Made by a program: the position numbers and the translations under genes. A stretch of 6,489 nt of DNA from Gammaproteobacteria bacterium (GTDB lineage: Bacteria; Pseudomonadota; Gammaproteobacteria; Chromatiales; Chromatiaceae): the NCBI GenBank assembly GCA_013041975.1, contig JABDQZ010000197.1, positions 1 to 6,489 on the forward strand, in the 5' to 3' direction. Below, in pieces: positions 1-6,022 of this stretch. Positions within the stretch are counted from its first letter, which is position 1; each line of letters opens with the position of its first letter. Under the pieces are notes generated by a model. It saw only the letters and a program-made list of their open reading frames with translations, did no database searches and was not told where the DNA came from.

Positions 1-570
1 GCTTTCACGTGAAGCCGTAGCGATGATGGTGGCACCGCTAATCGCCTTGGCAATCTGAATCAGGATGGAGCCCACTCCGCCGGCAGCACCGATCACCAGA
101 ATCACTTCATCCGATGGTTGCTGTGACTCGGGACTTTGTTGCTTGATACCCAGGTGCTCAAACAATAATTCCCATGCAGTTATTGTCGTCAGTGGTAATG
201 CCGCAGCATCTGCATCGGACAGATTGCCGGGCTTTTTCCCCACGATACGTTCATCAACCAGCTGATATTCAGCATTACATCCCTGGCGAGTCAGGTCTCC
301 CGCATAATAAACTGTTTCCCCCGGCTTGAAGTTTGTGACAGCCTCTCCAACAGCAACCACTTCACCCACAGCGTCCCAACCAATGACCTTGTAGCTACCC
401 TCTTCAGGGGCGGCACGCTGTCGAATTTTGTAATCAACCGGATTGACAGCAATTGCCTTGATCTTCACCAGCAAATCATGGCCACTGGCAACAGGTTGCG
501 GGAGTTCGATATCAACTAATGAATCTGCATCACTGATGGGTAGTGAGCGGCTATATCCGACAGCTTTCAT
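1..570 (-). CDS. Zinc-type alcohol dehydrogenase-like (MDR) oxidoreductase, N-terminal part, cut by left edge
   Basis: The first 190 residues of a medium-chain dehydrogenase/reductase are visible, starting at ATG 570 and open to the left edge; family members are about 335-345 aa, so roughly 150 residues are missing. Residues 1 to about 120 are the GroES-like catalytic domain (MKAVGY start, AVNPVDYKIR at 41-50, VIGWDAVGEV at 62-71). The Rossmann cofactor-binding domain follows, with the glycine-rich loop GAAGGVGS at 161-168 and TIIATASRES at 181-190, which fits NAD(P)H binding. The GHE zinc-binding motif of true alcohol dehydrogenases is replaced by GWD at 64-66, so it is probably a zinc-independent quinone- or enone-reductase-like enzyme despite the family name. 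It resembles the cytosolic 'zinc-binding alcohol dehydrogenase family protein' group; its substrate cannot be told from sequence. It is divergent from the histidine kinase gene and has a strong ribosome binding site. The family call is firm, the reaction is inference. Confidence 0.9.
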   Translation of the reverse strand, partial: MKAVGYSRSLPISDADSLVDIELPQPVASGHDLLVKIKAIAVNPVDYKIRQRAAPEEGSYKVIGWDAVGEVVAVGEAVTNFKPGETVYYAGDLTRQGCNAEYQLVDERIVGKKPGNLSDADAAALPLTTITAWELLFEHLGIKQQSPESQQPSDEVILVIGAAGGVGSILIQIAKAISGATIIATASRES

Positions 571-576
571 GAAATT

Positions 577-582
577 TCTCCT
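577..582 (-). promoter_or_regulatory. Ribosome binding site of the MDR oxidoreductase
   Basis: On the minus strand AGGAGA lies 6 bases before ATG 570. This near-consensus Shine-Dalgarno fixes the start of the oxidoreductase, which lies in a frame open to the left edge. Confidence 0.8.
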
Positions 583-624
583 GTGATGAGTTTTTATATC
601 AACATGACTTTGCTTATTTTTCAC

Positions 625-644
625 TTGAGTTTAAAGTAACTCAA
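625..644. promoter_or_regulatory. Perfect 7-bp inverted repeat in the divergent intergenic region (candidate operator)
   Basis: TTGAGTT at 625-631 and AACTCAA at 638-644 are exact reverse complements separated by TAAAGT. They sit centrally in the 93-base AT-rich region between the divergent oxidoreductase and histidine kinase genes. On the minus strand the arm supplies TTGAGT as a -35-like hexamer, with an A/T-rich -10 candidate (AAATAA) about 19 bases on, so a dimeric repressor or MerR-type activator bound here could control the oxidoreductase. The geometry is only reminiscent of such operators. No regulator gene of that type is in the window, and no good -10 box was found for the kinase direction. 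Nothing else recognisable lies in 571-663. Confidence 0.4.
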
Positions 645-663
645 AATAGAAAGATAATTAACC

Positions 664-3225
664 ATGTCACCAGCCCAGCAAAAAGAACTGAACTATATCG
701 GAAAGTTACGCGAATTTTTTGTCGTATTCCTGCCATTTTCAGTGTTGTTTTTGATCGCACTTGCTGCCCATTATTACAGTATCCATCGTAGCGAAGTACT
801 CACTATCGAAACCCGCGAAATGCTGAATGTCGGCCTCGCCAGAAGTGCACTAAACAACGACCTTGCAGCTGTTATCACTGACCTTAAGTTTCTCTCCAAC
901 CACCTTGAATCCAAAGCTTTCGATAGTTCTGACCGATTTAAACAACAGAATGTATCCACGCTGTTACAAGGATTCAGTAACCAGAAACGTCTTTATGACC
1001 AGATACGTTTTATTCAGGCAGACGGACAGGAAATAATCAGAATCAATTTTCATCGAGACAAGGCCTATGAAGTCGCTGAAGCGGCATTGCAAAACAAGGC
1101 TGATCGTTACTACTTTAAAAAAGCCAAAAACCTTGAAGCAGGCGAAGTCTATATCTCTCCTCTGGATTTGAACATTGAACAGGGCCAGATCGAAAAACCT
1201 TTCAAACCTGTCATACGCTTTGCTACTCCGATTTTCTCGGCATCTGAACGGCTAAAAGGCGTGCTGGTACTCAATTATCTGGGCGATCGCATGTTGAACA
1301 GCTTTGCACGGGCCTCTGCCAATATTGCTGATCATATCTACCTGCTCAACCAGCAAGGCTTCTGGCTGCACACACCTGACACCGATAAAAGCTGGGGGTT
1401 CATGCTGGAACATGGACATCGTTTTTCCAGTGACTATCCGACTGAATGGCAAGCCATGCAGCGCCAGGCCAGCGCACAAATCAGAACATCCAATGGGCTG
1501 TTCTCCTATGAAACGGTGACCCCCATGTCAGTGGCTGCACAGTCATTGCAGGACTCTGGAATAGGCAATCTCAAATTACCTCATGAGGCAGAAAAATGGT
1601 TTGTTGTCTCGCATGTTGATGCTGAACATGGCGCACCCTCACCTTTAGCTTTCCTGCTTCAACATTTGCCTTTATACCTTGCCATGCTGACAGTTCTCGT
1701 CACCGGTTCCTGGTTACTGGCCATGAGTCGCCTCAAGCATCGCAGGGCTGAACTTGAAAAGGAATATGAACGACGTTTCCGTCATGTACTGGAAAGTATG
1801 GAACTGGCTGCAGTCAACGTAGACCTGGATGGACACATACGCTTCTGTAATGATTCTTTTCTGAGCATGACTGGCTGGCAACGCCATGAGATTCTGTATA
1901 AAGACTGGATATCAAGATTTGTCACCACTGAAAGACAACAATATGTCAAAACCATCTTTCAGGATGCGAAACAGGGTAAAAGCTTTCCCAGCGCCATCGA
2001 GGCCAATGTTAAAACCCGTGATGAAGACACGCGCCTGATCTCATGGCACAACACCCTCTCTTTTGACACGGAAGGGAATGTCTCCGGTATTACCGCCATT
2101 GGTGAAGACATTACAGAGAAAAGACGTGCAGAAGCTCTGGTACGCCAGTTATCCCGGGCAGTCGAGCACAGTCCCAGTATCGTTATGCTGACCAATAAGT
2201 TTGGCCTTATCGATTATGTAAATCCGATGTTTACACAAGTCACCGGCTATTCGCTTGAGGAGGTCAAGGGTCTGAACCCGAGAGTACTCAAATCCGGAGA
2301 AACCAGCCCGGAAGACTACCACGCGTTATGGCAAACCCTGGTTTCCGGTGGCGTATGGCGCGGAGAATTCCATAATCGCAGGAAAAATGGCGAGCTTTAC
2401 TGGGAATCAGCTTCAATCTCAGCCTTGCAAAATGACAACGGCGAAATCACCAACTTTATCGCCGTAAAGGAAGACATCACCGAACGCAAGCGTATGGAAG
2501 AAAAAATTGCCTATCAGAAAGAAGACCTGGCAAGAGCGGAAGCACTCAGTGTTATGGGACGTATGGCTGGCATGATTGCTCACGACCTGAGAAACCCGTT
2601 GTCGTCAGTAAAAATGACCATGCAGATTCTCGGCCGCCATGCCTCGGATGAACATAAAGAGTTACAGGAAATCGGGCTGGGCCAAATCCTGTACATGGAA
2701 AACATTCTGACTGATATGCTTGCCTACGCCCGTCCCGACCCGGTCAGGTTTGAAGAGATCGATATCACCGCACTGTTACAAAATACCATTGCAAGTTTAC
2801 AGAGCCGTATTGATGAATTGAAGGTTCAGGCAACAGTAACATTCGACGACAACCTTCCCGGTCTGCTGGGTGATGCAGACAAAATGCGCAGGCTCTTCGG
2901 TAACCTGATTGGTAATGCTCTTCAGGCTTTGGAAGAAAGCGAAACAGACCGCAAAGAACTGAAGGTAACGGTTTCCCTGTTCAAGGAAGGCACCACTTCT
3001 GCCATCAAAATCAGTATCTGTGACAACGGTATCGGGCTGGAAGGTGTAGAAACCGATAAAATTTTTGAACCTTTTTTTACTACCAGGGCCCAGGGAACAG
3101 GATTGGGGCTGGCCATTGTTCGACAAATCGTCGATCAATACCAAGGCTCTATTGATCTTAAACAAAACAGTGAAGGAAAAACCTGTGCTACGGTAATATT
3201 TCCTGCCAACACATCGGAAAAATAA
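664..3225 (+). CDS. Membrane sensor histidine kinase: Cache-type sensor, two PAS domains, HisKA and HATPase
   Basis: This 853-aa inner-membrane kinase is the sensor of a two-component system. Membrane segment 1 is at about residues 18-39 and segment 2 at about 328-354, enclosing a ~290-residue periplasmic domain. That domain carries a double-Cache (PDC) signature: FIQADGQEIIRIN at 116-128, NKADRYYFKKA at 144-154, GEVYISPLDLN at 160-170 and IRFATPIF at 184-191. No HAMP is evident; a short charged helix (357-371) leads to PAS1 (about 371-485) and PAS2 (about 495-607), each ending in a PAC-like EDITE(K/R)(R/K) motif. The H-box has phosphoacceptor His640 in AHDLRNP. The ATPase has N-box GNLIGNALQA (746-755), G1 DNGIG (787-791), F-box FEPFF (801-805) and G2 GTGLG (811-815), so it looks catalytically intact. 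An in-frame stop at 655-657 leaves ATG 664 as the upstream limit; its SD (AGAAAG, 10 bases away) is weak. It is followed after 4 bases by its regulator. The ligand is unknown: small organic molecules are typical for Cache sensors, but that is inference. Confidence 0.95.
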   Translation: MSPAQQKELNYIGKLREFFVVFLPFSVLFLIALAAHYYSIHRSEVLTIETREMLNVGLARSALNNDLAAVITDLKFLSNHLESKAFDSSDRFKQQNVSTLLQGFSNQKRLYDQIRFIQADGQEIIRINFHRDKAYEVAEAALQNKADRYYFKKAKNLEAGEVYISPLDLNIEQGQIEKPFKPVIRFATPIFSASERLKGVLVLNYLGDRMLNSFARASANIADHIYLLNQQGFWLHTPDTDKSWGFMLEHGHRFSSDYPTEWQAMQRQASAQIRTSNGLFSYETVTPMSVAAQSLQDSGIGNLKLPHEAEKWFVVSHVDAEHGAPSPLAFLLQHLPLYLAMLTVLVTGSWLLAMSRLKHRRAELEKEYERRFRHVLESMELAAVNVDLDGHIRFCNDSFLSMTGWQRHEILYKDWISRFVTTERQQYVKTIFQDAKQGKSFPSAIEANVKTRDEDTRLISWHNTLSFDTEGNVSGITAIGEDITEKRRAEALVRQLSRAVEHSPSIVMLTNKFGLIDYVNPMFTQVTGYSLEEVKGLNPRVLKSGETSPEDYHALWQTLVSGGVWRGEFHNRRKNGELYWESASISALQNDNGEITNFIAVKEDITERKRMEEKIAYQKEDLARAEALSVMGRMAGMIAHDLRNPLSSVKMTMQILGRHASDEHKELQEIGLGQILYMENILTDMLAYARPDPVRFEEIDITALLQNTIASLQSRIDELKVQATVTFDDNLPGLLGDADKMRRLFGNLIGNALQALEESETDRKELKVTVSLFKEGTTSAIKISICDNGIGLEGVETDKIFEPFFTTRAQGTGLGLAIVRQIVDQYQGSIDLKQNSEGKTCATVIFPANTSEK

Positions 3226-3229
3226 TAAC

Positions 3230-4594
3230 ATGGCGAAAATCCTGATAGTTGATGATGATGTTGCCGGAGGTAAAACGCTCCAGATCCACCTTTCGTCCCA
3301 GGGATATGAAATAGCGCTCGCCACTAGTGTCGACTCAGGACTGCAAACTGCTGCGAAGTTTAATCCGGATCTGATCATTCTCGATATCCGTATGCCAGGC
3401 CGCTCAGGCCTCGAAGGATTACCTGATTTCAAGGCGGCACACCCTGAAACCCGCGTCATCATAATCACTGCATTTCATGATATGGAAAGTACTATTCAGG
3501 CCATGCAGCTGGGTGCCGAAGACTACATCCACAAACCTATCGATATTGACGAACTCGATGACGCCATTGAAAAACTGTTGCAACGCAATGGTGATGACAA
3601 TGAGCTGTTTACACGGGAAAAAGACAACGCCATTCAACCAATGATGGTAGGCCGCTCAAGGGCCATGAAAGAAGTCTTCAAGATTATCGGGCTGGTAGCA
3701 CGCAGTTCCGCCACTATTCTCATTTCAGGCGAGTCCGGCACAGGTAAAGAACTGGTGGCACGCGCCATTCATTCCAGCGGTAACAACCCGGACGGACCTT
3801 TTGTCGCATTAAACTGTGCCGCCGTGGTCGACAGCCTGCTTGAATCAGAAATGTTTGGTCATGAAAAAGGCTCTTTCACTGGCGCGATATCGCGTCAGGC
3901 AGGCAAATTTGAGCTTGCTGGAGACGGCACCATCTTCCTCGATGAAATCGGTGAAATGTCACCCGCGATGCAGGCCAAGCTGTTACGCGCCATTCAATAC
4001 AAGGAGTTCACTCCCGTTGGCGCCAAACAGGTACAGAAAACCAATGCACGCATCATTGCTGCAACCAATGTCAATCTCCCCGACCTGGTTGCAGATGGCA
4101 AATTCCGTGAAGACCTGTTTTACAGGCTACAGGTGGTGAACATTGCCCTGCCGCCATTGCGTGAACGCAAGGAAGACATTGAGGAACTGGTTCAGATTCT
4201 TCTCAACCGTGTTAACCGTGAACTGGGGCGCAATGTTCTACAGATCAGTCGGCAACTGATGCGCTGCTTCGAAAACTACCACTGGCCTGGTAACGTCAGG
4301 GAACTGGAAAATTTGCTGATGAAAGCTGTGGCCTTATGTCCGTCAGATACATTGATGGTAGATCTTGTCCCCAGCGAAATGTGTTTATCACAGAAGCCTC
4401 AAGTCAATGACACTGAAAACCGCCTGTTAAGTCTGGATGAAATGGAAGGCAAGCATGTCAATGACATACTCAACGTGGTGCAATGGCATAAAGGAAAGGC
4501 CTGTGAAATTCTGGGCGTCTCCAGGCCTCGCCTGCGTCGTATCATCGAGCACCATCATCTCGAGCCAGAAGGCAAGGCAATGGAGACAGACTAA
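3230..4594 (+). CDS. NtrC-family sigma-54-dependent response regulator
   Basis: This 454-aa cytosolic regulator is the evident partner of the upstream kinase (4-base gap, co-transcribed). The receiver domain (about 3-118) has the acidic pocket Asp8-Asp9, phosphoacceptor Asp52 in ILDIRMPG, Thr80 and Lys102 in HKP. The AAA+ domain (about 138-370) has Walker A GESGTGKE (167-174), the sigma-54 contact loop GSFTGA (214-219, the common Ser variant of GAFTGA), Walker B GTIFLDE (233-239), FREDLFYRL (292-300, arginine-finger region) and WPGNVREL (352-359). A Fis-type helix-turn-helix lies at about 402-443 (ACEILGVSRPRLRRIIEHH). All key residues are present, so phosphorylation should drive ATP-dependent open-complex formation at sigma-54 promoters. 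Length and order match the AtoC/ZraR/NtrC class, but no specific orthologue is recognisable. GGAAA at 3216-3220, 9 bases before the ATG, is a plausible SD. The stop lies 6 bases from the convergent lipoprotein stop with no visible terminator hairpin. Confidence 0.96.
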   Translation: MAKILIVDDDVAGGKTLQIHLSSQGYEIALATSVDSGLQTAAKFNPDLIILDIRMPGRSGLEGLPDFKAAHPETRVIIITAFHDMESTIQAMQLGAEDYIHKPIDIDELDDAIEKLLQRNGDDNELFTREKDNAIQPMMVGRSRAMKEVFKIIGLVARSSATILISGESGTGKELVARAIHSSGNNPDGPFVALNCAAVVDSLLESEMFGHEKGSFTGAISRQAGKFELAGDGTIFLDEIGEMSPAMQAKLLRAIQYKEFTPVGAKQVQKTNARIIAATNVNLPDLVADGKFREDLFYRLQVVNIALPPLRERKEDIEELVQILLNRVNRELGRNVLQISRQLMRCFENYHWPGNVRELENLLMKAVALCPSDTLMVDLVPSEMCLSQKPQVNDTENRLLSLDEMEGKHVNDILNVVQWHKGKACEILGVSRPRLRRIIEHHHLEPEGKAMETD

Positions 4595-4600
4595 CTGCTT

Positions 4601-4912
4601 TTATTGACTGCGTTTCGATTGTTCAATGATAGTCTGACAGGTTGTTCCGTCAGGATCATCCTCACAACTGGAGCGAATCATTTCACAGGCGGTCATTCCC
4701 AGGTTGATTGCCATGCCACCCATTGACTCCATCATGGCTTTCACTTCCGGACTATTATCAGCATCGGCAGTTGCTTTATTCATTTCAGCTGTTGAAGCAG
4801 TAATCTGTTCTTTACAGTCTTCATAAATAGCAACCCATTCCGGCTCTCCACCACAACCTGACAAGAAGGGTAAAACAGCTAGCCCGATTAAGAAGTACTT
4901 TGTATTTTTCAT
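4601..4912 (-). CDS. Small Cys-rich lipoprotein of unknown function
   Basis: This is a 103-aa exported lipoprotein that I do not recognise as a named family. Lys3 and Lys5 precede a hydrophobic stretch (7-17) and the lipobox LSGC at 17-20, so signal peptidase II should cut before Cys20. The next residues are Gly-Gly, with no Asp at +2, which favours outer-membrane sorting. The mature part (about 84 aa) is helical and acidic, Met-rich around 60-73 (MMESMGGMAINLGM), with four further cysteines at 33, 76, 83 and 92 that could form two periplasmic disulfides. An excellent SD 7 bases upstream supports ATG 4912. It lies 39 bases downstream of the rhodanese-like gene on the same strand and is probably the last gene of that operon. 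Its partnership with the metal-binding and rhodanese-like proteins is inference from position. Confidence 0.85.
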   Translation of the reverse strand: MKNTKYFLIGLAVLPFLSGCGGEPEWVAIYEDCKEQITASTAEMNKATADADNSPEVKAMMESMGGMAINLGMTACEMIRSSCEDDPDGTTCQTIIEQSKRSQ

Positions 4913-4919
4913 TGGAATG

Positions 4920-4926
4920 CTCCCTT
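4920..4926 (-). promoter_or_regulatory. Ribosome binding site of the small lipoprotein
   Basis: AAGGGAG on the minus strand lies 7 bases before ATG 4912. It is the strongest SD in the minus-strand operon and means the lipoprotein can be translated well on its own even if translation of the gene before it is poor. Confidence 0.75.
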
Positions 4927-4951
4927 GATATGAGTTGTTTTGAAAAATGAA

Positions 4952-6013
4952 TTAACCGATCGGCCCACCCATATCATCCGTGCTGTCATGCACTTCGTTG
5001 CCGCGGTCTATCCATTCCACCATAGAACCATCATAAAGCCGGGCCTTGGGATTTTCCAGGATCTGATGCAGTGCAAACCAGCCCAGTGCACCCCATACCC
5101 CGGTATCACCAAATGTGGCAATCGCTGTTTTCACAGAAATGTCATAATGCTCAAGCTCAAGCCTGATTTTATCAGGAGATAAGAACTTCCCGGTTTTTTT
5201 TTCAAGTAAACGTTTAGGCGGAAAACCAAAAGCATCCAGAATAGTACCTGGCATAGGTACCAGGGAGTTTCGTTTATAACCTTCGAAATATAGAGTGGGC
5301 CGGAAATCAACTACAATACCGTTATCATCCAGCATGCCTTCAACGCGAAGACTATCGGCCAGATATTGCTGTTGTAGATTGATACTGCATACCGTTGGAT
5401 TTACGACTGGATCTTCAGTAACCAGCACATCAACCGACAAAGACTCGATACCACCATCCAGCAATGCCACCTGTTGAAAGCCTGCCATCATCAGGCTCCA
5501 GATAATACGGGCAGCTTCAGCGATGCGTTCAGGATGCTGAGCTGAACCAATAACGACTATGGCTTCTGAACCTTGCAAACCGAGGCCACCTAATAAAGTG
5601 GAAAGTTGTTTTTCATTTGGCAGGTAACCAGGCAAGCCATAGCGCTTAACCTGCCAGTCGAGTTCTTTAAAACCGGCCCAGCGCGATTGCGGCCAGTGGC
5701 CACTCGTATATTCATCACGTGTTCTGACATCCAAAACAACATGAGTTTTGTTATTGACTAACCAGTTCCCATCTACCAGTACCGGAAACGATCCAGCGGC
5801 AAGATGTAACGGCCATAGAAAACCAAAGAAAACTGTACAGAGAATGAAATGAAGGGATTGTCTTGATGAAACACTGCAAATTGTCGAAGAGAGTTTCCGT
5901 TCATTAATGCAACTGCGTTCTGAAGCATGGATGCCGAAGAGAGCCCCCAGGGAAGGGTTCACGGCGTCAGTTGAATTAATGAACGGAAACTCTCTATGCA
6001 CCAGATCACACAA
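4952..6013 (-). CDS. Exported tandem rhodanese-like protein without catalytic Cys; 5' end altered by a repeat
   Basis: The open frame gives 353 aa from TTG 6013, but this start is doubtful: no SD is seen, no in-frame ATG occurs before residue 175, and residues 7-42 are encoded by the 108-bp palindromic repeat. GTG 6001 and GTG 5962 are other non-ATG options. A signal peptide core follows the repeat (about 51-73, hydrophobic from LHFILC, likely cut near LAAG at 71-74), so the mature protein should be periplasmic. Rhodanese domain 1 (about 77-190) keeps VVLDVRTRDEY at 92-102; domain 2 (about 208-340) keeps VVDFRP, VPMPGTI and RLYDGSMVEW at 325-334. Sulfurtransferases form a persulfide on a Cys that opens the active loop; here the loops read VIGSAQHPE (154-162) and TFGDTGVWG (300-308), with no Cys in either. 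The domains may bind or scaffold rather than transfer sulfur. It follows a ZnuA-like gene and precedes the lipoprotein. The frame is intact to its stop, so I keep it as a CDS, possibly a translationally crippled one. Confidence 0.75.
   Translation of the reverse strand: MCDLVHREFPFINSTDAVNPSLGALFGIHASERSCINERKLSSTICSVSSRQSLHFILCTVFFGFLWPLHLAAGSFPVLVDGNWLVNNKTHVVLDVRTRDEYTSGHWPQSRWAGFKELDWQVKRYGLPGYLPNEKQLSTLLGGLGLQGSEAIVVIGSAQHPERIAEAARIIWSLMMAGFQQVALLDGGIESLSVDVLVTEDPVVNPTVCSINLQQQYLADSLRVEGMLDDNGIVVDFRPTLYFEGYKRNSLVPMPGTILDAFGFPPKRLLEKKTGKFLSPDKIRLELEHYDISVKTAIATFGDTGVWGALGWFALHQILENPKARLYDGSMVEWIDRGNEVHDSTDDMGGPIG
5888..5995. repeat. 108-bp palindromic repeat element (MITE-like) with 21-bp perfect terminal inverted repeats
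   Basis: The left arm 5888-5908 is the exact reverse complement of the right arm 5975-5995. After one mismatch (5909/5974) six more pairs follow (5910-5915 with 5968-5973), giving a 28-bp stem with one mismatch around a ~52-base core. The core contains a small palindrome GCATGGATGC at 5925-5934 and the string CCCCCAGGGAAGGG followed by TTCACGGCGTC, ending at 5968. This core resembles a dispersed intergenic repeat I recall from gammaproteobacterial genomes; that is memory, not a search. There is no room for a transposase, and no clear target duplication flanks it. It lies 27 bases after the stop of the ZnuA-like gene, runs into the rhodanese-like frame and, being exactly 36 codons without a stop, keeps that frame open. 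In mRNA it would form a very stable hairpin between the two genes. Confidence 0.85.
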
Positions 6014-6022
6014 TAGGTTGAG

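Noticed and set aside
65..265. A 66-codon plus-strand frame at the left side
   Set aside because: It lies wholly opposite the MDR oxidoreductase, whose conserved residues are continuous through this stretch.
2797..3468. A 223-codon open frame on the minus strand across the kinase/regulator junction
   Set aside because: It is antisense to two genes with full domain matches, its translation has no recognisable domain, and it has no ribosome binding site I can see. It is a shadow of the coding strand.
3755..3772. TGGCAC strings (also near 29 and 2044) as possible sigma-54 -24 boxes
   Set aside because: None has the matching TTGC-type -12 element at the right spacing, and all are inside coding sequence.
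4497..4528. Inverted repeat AGGCCTG / CAGGCCT near the end of the regulator, considered as a terminator
   Set aside because: It lies inside the helix-turn-helix coding region, has an 18-base loop and no T-run after it; AGGCCT is itself palindromic, so the match is partly trivial.
4595..4600. Bidirectional terminator between the convergent stops
   Set aside because: Only 6 bases separate the stop codons and no GC-rich hairpin with T/A tails is visible around them; termination must be Rho-dependent or lie within coding sequence.
5246..5264. Short imperfect palindrome around CCTGG...CCAGG in the rhodanese-like gene
   Set aside because: It encodes conserved rhodanese residues around VPMPGTI, is short, and is expected by chance.
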